From contig MNCI01000808.1 in the NCBI GenBank assembly GCA_015680685.1, forward strand, positions 850 through 64,849: a DNA stretch of 64,000 bases. The letters are read 5' to 3'. The position numbers were made by a program, and so were the translations under genes. The DNA is from Gnetum montanum. Taxonomy: Eukaryota; Streptophyta; Gnetopsida; Gnetales; Gnetaceae. Positions within the stretch are counted from its first letter, which is position 1. Each line of letters starts with the position of its first letter. Under the pieces are notes generated by a model. It saw only the letters and a list, made by a program, of their open reading frames with translations, was not told the origin of the DNA and did not search any database. Positions 43,690-55,765 of this stretch are shown here, piece by piece.

Positions 43690-44290
43690 CGCTAGTATTG
43701 TCAACATTTTGATATATGTGATGGTTAGTACTAAACCTAATATTGCATCCATTGTTGGAAAACTTAGTAAGTATATGTGTAATCTAGGAAAGCAATATTG
43801 GATTGTTGTAAAACAAGTTTTCCTATATCTTTATGGTACCATACATTTTGGTATTTGTTATCAAAGTGAATTGTCTATTCTACATGGCTATATGGATGTT
43901 GATTGGGGTGGGGATTTAGATAATAGAAAATCTATTAGTGGATACATGTTTAATACATTTAGGGGTGCTATCTCTCAAAAAAGCCAATTACAATCTTTTG
44001 TAACTCAATCTAGTACTAAAGTAGAATATGTTACTATAAGCCTAGCTAGTTGGGAAGTAACATGGCTTTAGAGATTAGTGGTTGAACTCAAGATTTATAA
44101 AAAGATTATGATAATTGGTTATGATAACCAAAGTATAATTTATATATCTAAGAATTCCACTTTCTACAGTAGAACGAAGCATATAGAAATATAGTATCAC
44201 TATATTCAAAAGTAGATAAATGAACAAAGGAATATTCTTGGAAAAATTAAAATAGAAGAAAATCTTATTAATATGAGGAAATATCATTCT
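43690..44290 (+). pseudogene. TE-E copia RNase H (decayed)
   Basis: VSTKPNIASIVGKLSKYMCN, GTIHFGICYQ, GYMDVDWGGDLDNRKSISGY, GAISQKSQLQ, STKVEYVTISLASWEVTWL, then DNQSIIYISKN and SRTKHIEI are the copia RT tail and RNase H in order. The catalytic D (MDVDW), E (KVEYV) and D (YDNQS) positions remain visible. Stops follow TWL and elsewhere. The element ends 110 bases later at the 3' LTR. Confidence 0.85.
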
Positions 44291-44398
44291 TTTTAAAAAA
44301 TGTTTTATGCTATCAAATAGTTGTTGGTGTCATGGAAGGTGTTACCATCTATGGTCTAGATTGGGCTTCATGGTAGGTTTGCCTTCAAGAGGAAGAAT

Positions 44399-44882
44399 TG
44401 TGAGTAAAGTGAAGCCAACTACTATTCACATAAGCTTAAATATTATTATCTCATTAGTTACAAATACTATCTTTTTATAATTGTATAGTTAAAATAGTTA
44501 TGTTGTATTATACTACAATGTTGAATATTTAACTATATATATTTACAAGGTAGTCAATGTAAACATTTGCTCCTCTCTCATCATTTTATTATTGTTAATG
44601 TCTAGTTTATATTCAATTAACGCTACCTATAGATATCCATTCCATACTATAAATATGATTGCAAGAAAGCCTTGAATGTAGAGTGTGTTTAGCTTTTATC
44701 CCTATATTATCTTCTTTCTCATTCTCTATTGTTCATTGTGATTGAGACATTCTCTCTGAGATGAGACAAAGATCCACAAGCCTACTTCTTGTTGGGGTTT
44801 TTCTTGTTTTTTCCCAGGATATATTCTTCTTTTTTTCTATGGATTTATTTTTACTATTTCACGAACTATCTCAAACCTCATA
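44399..44882 (+). repeat. TE-E 3' LTR
   Basis: Starts TGTGAGTAAAGTGAAG after a purine-rich CAAGAGGAAGAAT tract and ends CCTCATA, the decayed counterpart of CCTCGCA. Many single-base differences from the 5' LTR point to an old insertion. Confidence 0.85.
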
Positions 44883-45170
44883 AATTGAAGAGATGCCTAT
44901 TGTACAATAGCAATGGAATTATCATCTTCTCCAATAAATGGTTTATTGTAAAATAAATAAAAATCTTTAAAAAAAATTAAATGATAAAGAGGCTTTATGA
45001 TGGAAATTTTAGTAAAACTATCTAGGTTCTTTTTTAATGGTATAAGCAAAATATTCTTGCTACTCCTTGATCAATTTTCTTCCTTTCATTATAATCAGGT
45101 ATTTATATGATTTACCTAAATTCATTTATCATTCTTATTTGCAATATTAATATTTTGTACTAAGTCTTTT
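44883..45170 (-). pseudogene. RTE-like LINE fragment, 5' side of the copia insertion
   Basis: On the minus strand this leads into TIAKFIEGIQ at 41376 once TE-E is removed. A FIGEDDNSIAIVQ-like stretch near 44900-44950 is open across the joint. The rest is too decayed to name domains. Confidence 0.5.
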
Positions 45171-45206
45171 GAGCATACTACTCTGAATGCTCAACTTATT
45201 CCTTAT

Positions 45207-46100
45207 TGATGGGTGGTGAGTAGACCCTACGCCCAACTATACAAATCACTAAGCATTCACATGTAGTCTAATCAAATTCCATACACTTATAACCTACTTA
45301 GTACACTAGTCTCTAGGAAGTGAAACTAATTGTTGTAATTATTGTCTTCCCAATTACACTTGTAAAATGCAAATGTATGATTAAGTGCAACTGAGGCATG
45401 TGATTTTTATCATTTTTTATGTTTTATGTTTTAAGTTACCTAAGCATAAAGAATAATGAATAAAATAATTAAATTTATAATTAAATATAACTAACTATAG
45501 CTAACTAATCCTAACATAAGCATTTGTTCCCACTTATTGTACACATTCTGAACACATTTAACACTAGTAGGTTACCAATAATTAAGTATTATTGGGATTA
45601 CCAATCACCAAGCATATGCTCAAAGTGGTTGTACTTATGTGCTTAATTAATCACTATTTAATTTAGCTTATTTTAGCTTAATTGATTACTTAATTACTTA
45701 AAGAATTAAAGGAAATTGTAGAAAACATTAAATGCATATGTAAACAAATAATCTATTTCAAAGTGTTGCAAGGTTTATCAGAAAGCTCATCTTTATTGTT
45801 GCACACACTTCCATGCACAGGTACAATAGTGCTCAAATAAAGATCCATACCTCTTTGACTCCTACTATAGCCACTTAGAAAAACATTCTAACTTTCAAGC
45901 AAGAAAACTGTAAGAGCTCCACTACAACTACGATAAAAGATGCCAAAAACATGGTGAATGATCATGTATTTATAGGTAAAAATAGACATTGCATTGATGA
46001 GGCCACATCAACACATCAAGTCCCACATCAACGTGGTCACATTGAGAAGGCCATGTTGATGAGGCCTCATCGATGAAACCCAAGAAAATGCAACTCATCA
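45207..46100 (-). repeat. TE-F 3' LTR (894 bp)
   Basis: Begins TGATGAGTTGC at 46100 and ends ACCCATCA at 45207 on the minus strand. Upstream of CTATAAATACATG (about 45970) it has repeated GAGGCCTCATC and GTTGATG words instead of the GATATC palindromes of its relatives, so the promoter repeat has been exchanged. The body aligns with TE-D (GTTGCAAGGTTTAT and AATAAAGATCCAT blocks). Confidence 0.82.
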
Positions 46101-46399
46101 TATTTCCATGACTAAATGAAAACTTGTTCTTAGGTGAACAAAAGGTGGAACAAGTTTCTTACGAAACTTTGGGAATGTATGGGATTATTCATGAACTAGT
46201 TACATTTGCAAACACAAACACAAACAAACACTAAGTACCTAAGTATACGAAATTACAATTATTACAAATTTTTGGTGTTTAGGATAACAAAATTGAACAA
46301 TAGGACAAAAATGACAAACATAATTTCTCTAATGATGCAAAGATGAGAAATAAGTTCAAACAATCCCAGGAGATGGAGGTTCTTAAGGCTCTAAATGAC

Positions 46400-48990
46400 C
46401 ATCTCTTGCTTTAGATATACATCATGGTTGAGATGACTATGGTTGCCTTGTAGCAACTACAACTTCTAGTAGAATATGGAAGGCATTCAACAGTACCTTC
46501 ATCTTTTCCTTCTTACTCCTAGGATCATTCATGATCCATGTTGCATCTCGAATGTGGTCTGATGTGGAAACATCCCAAGGACAGGGCATTGTCAGAAATA
46601 GCTCCTTCACATTAATGAACCAGGCAGCGAAAAGTTTACATTCAATATCAAATGCCTTTAATGCATTTTGTAGCTCTTGGTAATCATTCATTTTCTTGGC
46701 CAAGTTCTTATCTATAGACTATTGATCAGTGAAACACTGCTTGAGAACATCAAGTTCTGCATTTACCACCTCAAGCTTCTACTTGGTGTCTTTGTGATGC
46801 ATGAACTTAGCTTTGTACAACAAGTATGAACTAGCCACCTATTTTTCCAATTCAAACCATGGACATTCAATAGTCAGCATTGCCAAATTTTCATAATGAA
46901 GATTGTCAAGCTTCATGTACTCTTTCATCTCCTCAGTCTATAGCTTCTTCATGTGCATGTTTGCCTTGTTGTAGTCATTGAGCCCATCAAAGATAGGTTG
47001 CCAAAAATTACCTTATTCCTTGAGCAACTAGAGGGCCTCATTAACTTTCACTTTTGTCATCTAAATATGTTTTTCATTGATTTATTTCTATAGATCAACC
47101 TAATCACTATAGTGATTTTTGACTCTCTCAAATTTAAGAGCCTCATTTTTCACAATGGCTACCTCTATTGCAATTTTATGGCAAAGGGCCTAGACTTCCT
47201 CCATGGAGAGATTTCTATTTTTGACTGCTAATATCCTTAGTCTAGTTTTTACTTTGACTATTTGCTCATGTTATTTATGAATGACATCTTTCATTTGCTA
47301 CTTCTACACATCAACATTCGGTAGGTGGTGATTTTCTATGATCAAACTGATAGACATTCTCTTGGCTAGTCTAATCTAAGGCCTTTTGGATATTATGCAT
47401 GGTAACATTGGCCAAGGATTGATCAAATATTACCATCTTCTTTGCATTCTTGGCCTTCTTGAGCTTTTTTTAAGGCTATTAAAAAGCTTTATCATGAGTT
47501 AGTATAGGGCTAGGAAACACAAGATCAACAAGATGGGCTCTTAATTCAGCAATCTTTGTAGCCAAGCATTGATTTTGAGCCTGAGCTATTTCAAGTTTTC
47601 ATTTCATGATAATGCATTTTCCCCTTGCTTTCAATAGGTCCAACTAGGTTGTAGTGATTGAGTTCAAAAGGTCAAAGATATCTAGAATTTGTTACCTAAT
47701 TCCCACCATTTGGTCTAGCAACTCCTTATGTTAGGCTACATTTAATATACCACTAGCTGTTCCTATAGATATCTATACTTCTTTAAGTGTAGAAACATCT
47801 AGTATAGATGTCACAAGTGCATTTAATTCCTTGGAAATTCTATTAGTAGCCACCTCTATTTCTATCTCCTACTCATGATGCTACATCACCAATATAGTTA
47901 CCCCTTGCCCTCCTCCAGACACATTGAGAAAGTAACAACATTCCTAGAGATTTCTAGGAATTGTTGTTGTTGTGATATAGAGACTATTACCTCTCGAGTG
48001 CTAGGATTCAAACTTGCAGGTAGTTGTGTTCTTTTGGTTGAGAACATTAACCCACCTCCCTCTAGTTGGCTGATGGTTCTAACCACTTTGTTGAGGTAAC
48101 TCATCGCTAGGCAATACATAGATGGATTTCCACAACTTATTCCTACTTGTTGCTCTTGCTCATAGAAGAGCTACTCTCGGATCTTGTGCATTTGTTCAAG
48201 GGTAGTGTGAAACTCTAGCATGGTTTCATGAGTAGATGGTGGAGGTGGTGGTTGTTGTTCCTCTTCCTTGGTTGTGGCAAAGGTCTTATCTTTCATCATT
48301 TTTTCCCAAGAGGTAGAAGGAGAATGTTTGATTATATTGTTGGAATAGTGAACTATTCCTGCCCTTTTGCCTAGTTTTTTTCTTATGAGGCAAGGAAAGG
48401 GCAAGGTCTTCCTTCCATGTTTTTTTTTTCTTAAATCACTTCTCTATCTCTAGATAGATCAACTATGGAAGGTTCACAAGGAATTTTTCACTCAAAGTAG
48501 CAAAAACACAAGTAGAATTGGGCCTTACCATCAAATTAAGGTGATACGCTTCTATCTTGAAATATACATACTTCCCCAAGGTCAGTGCCCCATACTCCTT
48601 GTGGTCCACTCCATAACATTGCTAGGTCCACTCTTTCTTTACCTCTGGGTCTACTTGTGTGGAGATCTCTACCAAATTTGTTCTTATATCAAGAAACCTG
48701 AAGGCTTGCATAATGGCCTTTACTGAGTAGAACACCTGAATGTCCTTAATCATCATAGTGGCTCCTACTCACCTATTATTCTAAAAGAGATATGTCTTTT
48801 CCATGTACCATTCCCCACTAAAAGTCATGATTAGCCACATGGAAGAGTTCTACAACTGTGTCTTGACTTCTAGTGAAGCATGTTTTAAGAATGGTCCAAA
48901 TTTTAATTCTTAGAGAACTGAACATTGAATGTCATGAGGCTTGATTCAATCAATGTAGGCTAGAGTCAATGTGACCTCTAGTCTTGACAC
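46400..48990 (-). pseudogene. TE-F second ORF: plant-transposon-protein domain plus coiled coil
   Basis: Read from 48990 leftwards: GEWYMEKTYLF, YSVKAIMQAF, STQVDPEVKKEW, YGALTL and YFKI, then LPFPCLIRKKLGKRAGI (48350-48400), the same ordered blocks as TE-A and TE-B. A Glu/Gln/Pro segment (KEEEQQPPPPP) and long decayed coiled coil follow. The C-terminal open piece 46703-46437 (WFINVKELFLTMPCPWDV, ATWIMNDPRSKKEK) matches the C terminus in TE-B, so conservation spans the full protein. Numerous stops. Confidence 0.72.
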
Positions 48991-49528
48991 CAGTTCTAGC
49001 ACCCCATCTTGATGGGATTGTTTAGTTACAATTTCTTCCTTAGGAATCTACTGAATAGATTCCACTTAAGGTTCCTCCTAAAGAGGTCTTGTTGCATAAG
49101 TTTCTACTACCTATTCTTGGGCTTGTTATTACTACTCTCTTCTAGCTCTAGGTCATTTTTCCCTTGGTTGGAATGATCCTCTTTCCTACTAGTGTTTTGG
49201 TCTAAGTTCCATTTGTAATCACAACATAGCCAAGGATTAGCACTTATTGTATAACTTTGAAACATTTAAAATACCTTATCTCTTGGGGTAGTTACACTTT
49301 GCTAAGTTGTGATCATGGCTAGTTTGATTATTTTAATATTATTTTATTATTATCTGATTAAATAGGTTACCCAAGTGTGTTCAAAGGGTTTAACTCTCAT
49401 AGGTTGATGATTTAATATAATTTTATTCATTAAATATATCAGGCAGTTAAAAAAATTTTGAAATTTTTTTTGTCAAAAACCTTAGATTTGTGCCCCTCAC
49501 AATGTAAAGTGGACCTCCAGAAGCTATC
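48991..49528. other. Unassigned joint between TE-F and TE-G
   Basis: No domain is seen. It may include decayed TE-F spacer. It separates the truncated 5' end of TE-F from the truncated 5' LTR of TE-G, so at least one deletion or rearrangement occurred here. Confidence 0.4.
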
Positions 49529-49703
49529 AAACTTACTTAACCATACACCATGACAACTACAAGTAAGTCTGGGAAGACAACAAATGATTAACCTTAAGTG
49601 TTCCATAACGCATGTAGGCACTTAGTCTGCAGAGTTCAACCGAATCGCACGTGCTACGCTCGTATTCGTATGGTTGAGTGTAGGGGTACCTCGCCACTCA
49701 TCA
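49529..49703 (+). repeat. TE-G 5' LTR, 3' remnant
   Basis: Matches the end of the 3' LTR (55607-55765) and of TE-D: ACTACAAGTAAGTCTGGGAA, then GTATGGTTGAGTGTAGGGG and CACTCATCA. Everything 5' of CTTACTTAACCAT is missing. Confidence 0.8.
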
Positions 49704-49722
49704 TTGGCACCATTGCCGGGGA
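49704..49722 (+). other. TE-G primer-binding site (tRNA-Asp)
   Basis: TTGGCACCATTGCCGGGGA directly after the LTR matches the complement of the plant tRNA-Asp 3' end (TGGCGCCGTTGCCGGGGA) apart from two CpG-to-CpA changes. This primer is typical of the Athila branch. Confidence 0.8.
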
Positions 49723-49844
49723 CTCAGCGTTTGTGCACTAAGTAGAACATAGGAAATCACTCACATCATTGGGAGCTTAAACGAACCTTAGGGTTAATTA
49801 ACAAAAATTTATATATCGGTTAATTAGCACACCGATAAGACACA

Positions 49845-52800
49845 ATGTCTTCTTCTTCTTCTCATAAGAGCATTACACCACCTAGGGATAATACAAGAAA
49901 CAGTTGGCAGTCTAAAACACATAACCAAAATCCACCAGTTCCTCAACAATATCGAGTGGTATATACTCATCCCAATCAATACATACCAAATTTTACCTTT
50001 ATCCTCCATCAAGACGAATAGCTACGATGGAGAGACTTGCAAGGCAACATAGTGTTACCTCTAGATCGATCAGTCCCAAACATGCTTCTTCATGCTCTTG
50101 CACAAATAGGCATGACAGAATTATACGCTGAATATGTTGCAGGAGATTTTGATACAAGGGATTATCATCCCACAGCTACACAACATATCAAGGATTCATG
50201 GTAGAAGAGCCATCATACACTGATGAAGGAAAAAGGGGTCCCGCATATCCTAAGTGAAATCAGAGATGATGAACCCATTATAACAGGTTCTCTATCAAAT
50301 GATGTTCCCCCTCCTAACAATGGTGAGGAGGTAGGATATTAGAACCTACGATCCACGATACACAACCCTGGTTCTGATCCCCGTGAACGCCAACTGTTCA
50401 CTGAGGGAACAACAACACATGACAAGGATGGGCACTTAGATCGTCATCACGATCGGGGCCACAACAGCCGAATAGAAGGCAAGAAACACTATCATGATGA
50501 TGGTTCTCCTTCTTCTTCTCCTTCATCACACCATTCACCCTCTCCTTCCACATCTGGGCGCAGCCACCAAGAGCATAACATTGAGGATAGAGGTAGGCAA
50601 AGTGAGAGACCTCAACAAGAGAGTCGAGAGAGAGGACAAGGGCATGAATGAAGGAAAAGTAGGGAACAACATAGACATCACAGACGTCATGAAAGAGATG
50701 ATCATGATGAGCCCCTACTTGCAACCCAAAGTATGATAGATATCACAGAGGCAATGAGAATACCAACAAGGCATCAAAGAGATAGTCGGATCAAGCGCTT
50801 AGACATGAATAATATCCCACGCTTTGAAGGGGGATACAACGCTGATCCGCAACATCATTTACAGGCATTCCATGATGCCTGCGCCTTGCAAAACATAGAA
50901 AATAAGTGGCAAAAACTAAAGTTGTTTCCCAGGACACTCATTAAGGAAGTAGAGAGTTGGTACTGGTCCTTAGAACTGAAAACCATCAGGAGGTGGAGTA
51001 CGATGTTAGAATTATTCAAAAATAAGTATCAAACGTACTCCAGAGTGTCTAATTTGCATAAGAAGATCCAAGGATGGAAGCAGGGTAATCATGAACCCTT
51101 GGATGCTATCATGGGCCGCTACTATGCATTGTTACATCATTGCCTAGGCCATGGTTACACACAACAGGACCAACTTCACCACATCGTAGATGGGCTAAGG
51201 CATGAGACTAGAAGAACCCTTGGGACTTCTACCCAAGGGAAACTATCAGAACTTAGAGCCCATGAAATTCATCGTTTGTTGGAACAAGTAGCCAAAGAAG
51301 AAGGGGAGCTATGGAAAAGAGAGAGCGTGGAAGAATATAACCGCGATCCTTTCCTTCAAAAGAAGGAAGTGAAATTCTGTGATGAAGAGGATGAGTCACC
51401 ACTCGAAGAGTTGGTGAATAGAAAAACCTTGCTAATTCAAAACCTAACAATAGAAGTATCGGCTAAGGTGGATCAATTATGGGATTCCTTAGACTCTAGA
51501 CTTGAAACTATCCTAAAAATCGTAGAGGAGTCTAAGGTGGAATGAGGTAGTGACAAAGATAAGAATAAGCGGAGAGATTCAGGCCCTAAACATAACAAGG
51601 GTAAGGGGAAAATAACTATCTTCGATGAGGTTGTGGACTTAGACATAGACGATGACAATGGATGTGAGATCTACCAATATGACCATCCTAAGGGATGTTG
51701 TCTAATCATCTAACATCTACAAGAGTCTAGGGTGTATGCACTCAACCCGAGACTTAATAAACAGCAAACACCCCAAAGGTTACCTTATCCCCAAGGTAAC
51801 CCAAGGCAGTTCAACCAACCGTTAACATATTATCCATGTGGAACTCCACCACAATCCATCGGGCAACAATAGCAATGGCAACACCCACAGTCATGGGGGA
51901 TGCCACCGTCGATGCAACAATACCCTTACTAGCAACCTGATCCTTATGGCTATTATGTGCAACAACCAGTTTCTCCAAGTGACTCTATGGGTCACACAAC
52001 TCCCCAATATCACTACCAAGTTCAGGAGTACTTTAGAAGGACTCCTTCTCCTCCGAGAGACACTCCACATTCATCCCATCCTCCAAATCCATCCACCTCT
52101 CTTCTCCCAGTAGTTCCCATACCTCCTGCTCCAACAATGCAAGGGGAACTCCCCACTCAACCGCAGCAATGCAATGCTACGAGAGCTGTAAACATTCAAC
52201 CCACTATTGGTTTTGACAATCACAAGAAAATAAGACCTTTCTTCAAAACCAAAAGCCCAGACAAGCTCTCACAAAAACAAGCGATTGAGTCTGTGCACAC
52301 TCCTCCACCATCCAAGACTTCGGGACTCCCTTTAGTCCAACAGCAGAGCTTCACACATACGGTTATGTTAACACATACTATAACTGATTGGATCAAGGTA
52401 GGCCATCTTCCTAGGAAACTATCTGACCTTGGAAGCCCCTTAATCTATCTACAAGTCACCGAGAATGAACCACATAAGGCTCTTCTTGACTCAGGTTCCG
52501 GAGTCAACTTAATCTCATGAGAAATGTATCAATCCTAGAACCTGCCCCAACTCAAGAAGAGCAACATTCAACTAGAGCTGGCTAACCAGTCCATCACCAT
52601 TCCCTTGGGATTGGTGGAGGACATAGTTATCACTGTCCGTGGGTGGTCATACCCAGCTAACTTCTTGGTGATAGAAGTTAATAGTAACAACAAGGGCTTC
52701 CCAATTATAATGGGAAGGCCATGGCTAAGTACAATAGATGCGTACCTAGGGATCCGCGATCTTTCCTTGGAGATATCTAAGGTAAATATTTCTGGAAAGA

Positions 52801-53054
52801 TCGAGAAGAAGAATGTTCTGTGCATCACATACAATGACTCAGAGGGTGATGACATGGAAGAATGCTCAACATCTCTTCCATGCAACCAATGTGCACCAAA
52901 GGACAACATTCAAAGGTGCCTGTATGTAGCAACCACACAAGTAGTAGATACCCCGTGGTGGACAGCTAGTCAAAAGAGCAACCCAATATGCATGGAACAA
53001 ACTGGGGGGAACAACTCATGCCAACAACGAAGGCATAGATACATTGGAGTATGA
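49845..53054 (+). pseudogene. TE-G gag-pro polyprotein (decayed)
   Basis: One frame from ATG 49845 to TGA 53052 spans 1070 codons with roughly ten nonsense codons and no frameshift. Order: Ser-rich start, a His/Arg/Asp-rich low-complexity region (50400-50720), capsid (HLQAFHDACALQNIENKWQK, VESWYWSLE, LFKNKYQTYSRVSNLHKKI, HCLGHGYTQQDQL, DGLRHETRRTLG, VAKEEGELW), an HPKGCC motif, a Gln/Pro-rich region and an aspartic protease at about 52430-52770 (KALLDSGSGVNLIS active site, FPIIMGRPWL). The longest open part is 50733-51545. Unlike TE-A and TE-B it keeps a protease. RT should follow but does not. Confidence 0.85.
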
Positions 53055-55147
53055 GCGTCGCTGACTTCCACCCCTTAATCTAATAACATTAATGGGGAGA
53101 AGTTGGACACTTTTACGAAATTCAAACAGGCACTTATTATTTTGGATCTCTTCCTTTCCATTCAGTCATGGGGGAGATGGCCACCTATGCTGATCATTGG
53201 AGGCCCTCAATTCTTTTTAGTTTTTCTTTTACACATTTTTTTTACACATTTTTGTTTTGCACATTATTGTTTTACACATTTTTGTTTTACACATTTTTTT
53301 TTTACACATTTTTTTTTTGCACGTTTTTGTTTTACACTTTTTTGTCTTACACATTTTTGTTTTACAAATTTCTTTAACTTTTCTTATTTTTATTTTACAA
53401 CATCATTATCCTTTTTCATTTCTTTGTGTGCGTGTGTGTGTGTGTTACCCATCCTATAAGTTTTTCACCCAATAAGTGTTCTTAATGATGGTATGAACCG
53501 TTTTCCCATTGATTACTAATGTTTGGTTTTTACCTTTAAGTTATGATGTTGATACTAAGGTATGTTTCTTTTGATATGGCAGGGAATGAGTCCACTTCAT
53601 CCATACATCCACAAAGTCCATGGTCTCTCTTGGCTTGGAAATGTACAGTCCCATTCTAATAAGAACTCTAACGAATCGGTGACTAGGTATCTCTCAAACT
53701 AAGGAAGGACTCAAGGTTTGAAAAGGGTGTGACTTCAAGGGAACTTGATGCTTTTTTGTTGGCCATTCTCTTGAGTGCTTGGATGTTTTCTTCTTGGGTT
53801 TTCTTACCATTTCGATGTCACCCAATTATGAGAAGTTGAGTCAATAAAAATAAGAAGTCTTTGCATGGTGTGGTTCTCATGCATAAAAACATAAAAAACT
53901 AAAAAACAAAAAAAAAAAAGAGAAAGTGAGAATTCAAAGCACACCCCTTAGACAAAATAATTCCTTGGGCTACAAGCACTAGTTATGAAAAAAAAAATAT
54001 ATGTTCCCTCAAACTAAGGCCCTTCTAACTTCTCATTCTCTCCTCATTCATTTCATCAGAATGATGGTGGCTCTTGGATGAAGGCATTCTTGTTATTCAA
54101 GGGGATGGATTGGCCGAATGCATTGATGCGAAGTCACTGGATGTGGTTTGTTTGAGGCTAGAGTTGGAATGAGATTTACCAAGTCACATTAATCATGAAA
54201 CACATGAGAGACTGTTCCTAACCTTGTTCTTGAAATTCCATTCCATTCCCTTCTCTCCATTATTTGCCTCATTTCCGGTTGTATCATTAGTGTATATTTT
54301 GGTTGACATATCATATTCTTTTTGGTAAATTCTTGTAGTTAAGACTTTAACTCTTATTCCAAAAGACATTCCTAGGGCCTATGGACTCTTCGAATGTGGG
54401 TTTCTCAGGGCATTAAGGGCATGAGCCTGCTTTGGGGAGAACCCACTGGCATTCCTATTTGGTGCATCCATTAAATTCTTTCCCTTAACATTTTTACAAT
54501 CTACTTTATTTTGTTCATTTCCATCTTGACATCGATTTCACTTATGTAATAGTTGTCTCTTTTTCTCCATCTTTCTTGTTTTTTTTCCTTTTCCATTCTC
54601 TCGCTACCGGAGGTTCGCGATTAGTCATGGGGGTATGAGGCCCAATTTTTTCGATTTTCTTCTAACCACTACACCTTCTGCAGTCATCATTAATACATCT
54701 CCAGATCCATATCAGCCATACCACAACCCAGCCAATGGAACTTTCACTGAGGCAAGGTATCAATTTCATGATGATTCAATTACCCTTGCTAATATAAGAC
54801 TGTGTTGTATGTGCAGATGGCAATCATGCAACCATGGATTGGATCTGGAGGGAACACTTGGAATGGATCGATGTTGAAGCAACTATGCAAGGAACAAGAT
54901 CGATGATGTGCTTTCAGATGGATAACAAAAGGTGCAATCTTGGCATTGGTAGCAGCAGACTTCTTTTCTCTTCTCTCTTCTCTCTCAGCTGCCAAATGAG
55001 GCCTGATGTCAATGTAATAAGGTGTTCACTCTTGTTGTCATGAACACCAGTTTTTTTGTGTCTTGTAATGATGATCCATTCACATGTCATCCCATTAGTT
55101 CCATTTAAATCAATAATCCCATACCTTCCCGATATTATTATAAGGAA
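53055..55147 (+). other. TE-G 3' noncoding region
   Basis: No protein recognised. An AGTCATGGGGGAGATGG word at 53164 and AGTCATGGGGGTATGAGG at 54623 copy the family polypurine tract, the second suggesting an internal remnant of another element's end. 54930-55147 matches the TE-D 3' region. Minor A runs lie near 53890-53920. Confidence 0.5.
53215..53400 (+). repeat. Tandem TTTTGTTTTACACATT-type repeat
   Basis: About ten copies of a 15-20 base unit (TTTTGTTTTACACA with variants GCACA and ACACT) form a T-rich tract. The open frames across it are phenylalanine/histidine repeats with no biological support. Confidence 0.8.
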
Positions 55148-55181
55148 CTTGAGGATGAGTTTTCATTTAGTCATGGGGGTA
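55148..55181 (+). other. TE-G polypurine region
   Basis: CTTGAGGATGAGTTTTCATT followed by TAGTCATGGGGGTA abuts the LTR start TGATGGGATG, as in TE-B and TE-D. Confidence 0.7.
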
Positions 55182-55765
55182 TGATGGGATGTGATATTGC
55201 ATGGGCCACGATATTGCGTACGCGATATCGTGGTGCGCCGCCAAGTCTATAAATAAAAGGTAGCTCTCCCTTGTTTTCCATTCTAGGCCTAGACCCTAGT
55301 GAAACTCTAGCAATTTTTCCCCTCTAGAGATAGATTAATTTCCATGTGCCCGCAGTAGGAACTCCAAAGTGAACAGATATTTATTCAAGCAGACATTGTA
55401 CCTGAACACAAGTTTGTGTATGGAAATAAAGACGAACTTCTTGGATAAATCTTGCAATGCATGGAATAGGCTAATTAGGATTTTATTTATTGTTATTTAC
55501 TATTTATCATTTAATTGCTTTATTAGTTTATTAAATCTCTCTCAACCCTTCTCTCCTAGTTAAGTGCCTCAGTATGACCACTTCGAGCACGTGTGTTATG
55601 CTTGGNACACCGTGACAACTACAAGTAAGTCTGGGAAGACAACAAATGATTAACCTTAAGTGTTCCATAAGGTGTGTAGGCACTTAGTCTATGGAGTTCA
55701 ACCAGATTGCCCATGCTACACTCGTATTCGTATGGTTGAGTGTAGGGGTACCTCGCCACTCATCA
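55182..55765 (+). repeat. TE-G 3' LTR with internal assembly gap
   Basis: Starts TGATGGGATG and ends CACTCATCA. A near-perfect 28-base palindrome at 55206-55233 (centre GCGTACGC, arms CCACGATAT and ATATCGTGG) precedes CTATAAATAAAAG (about 55245). The N at 55606 replaces roughly 200 bases that TE-D has between GCTTGG and the CCATGACAA block; the LTR is 584 bp against 787 in TE-D. Confidence 0.82.

Larger units (their letters stand above)
41377..44882 (+). mobile_element. TE-E: Ty1/copia retrotransposon, internally deleted
   Basis: 5' LTR 41377-41859, primer site, RT fragment, repeats, RNase H, 3' LTR 44399-44882. The interior is only 2.5 kb and gag, protease and integrase are not recognisable, so large parts are lost. 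Flanks carry AATTA and AATTG, a slightly decayed five-base duplication. It interrupts a minus-strand LINE. Confidence 0.85.
45207..48990 (-). mobile_element. TE-F: non-autonomous element with second-ORF family gene
   Basis: The 3' LTR is 45207-46100 and the interior runs rightwards on the minus strand to about 48990, holding only the second ORF. No gag, primer site or 5' LTR is found before TE-G starts at 49529, so the 5' half is lost. It is a third independent copy of the gene seen in TE-A and TE-B. Confidence 0.75.
49529..55765 (+). mobile_element. TE-G: gag-pro-only Athila-like retrotransposon
   Basis: Partial 5' LTR (49529-49703), tRNA-Asp primer site, one gag-pro frame (49845-53054), 2.1 kb of noncoding DNA, polypurine region and 3' LTR (55182-55765). 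No RT, RNase H or integrase, so it depended on enzymes in trans. It sits inside the second RNase H of TE-H, whose right half starts at 55766. Confidence 0.82.

Noticed and set aside
50494-50736. 80-codon plus ORF near the His/Arg-rich part of TE-G
   Set aside because: It is out of frame with the 3.2 kb gag-pro frame that has the capsid and protease motifs.
53103-53475. Overlapping ORFs rich in Phe/His/Thr, membrane-like
   Set aside because: They are translations of the TTTTGTTTTACACA tandem repeat in three frames.
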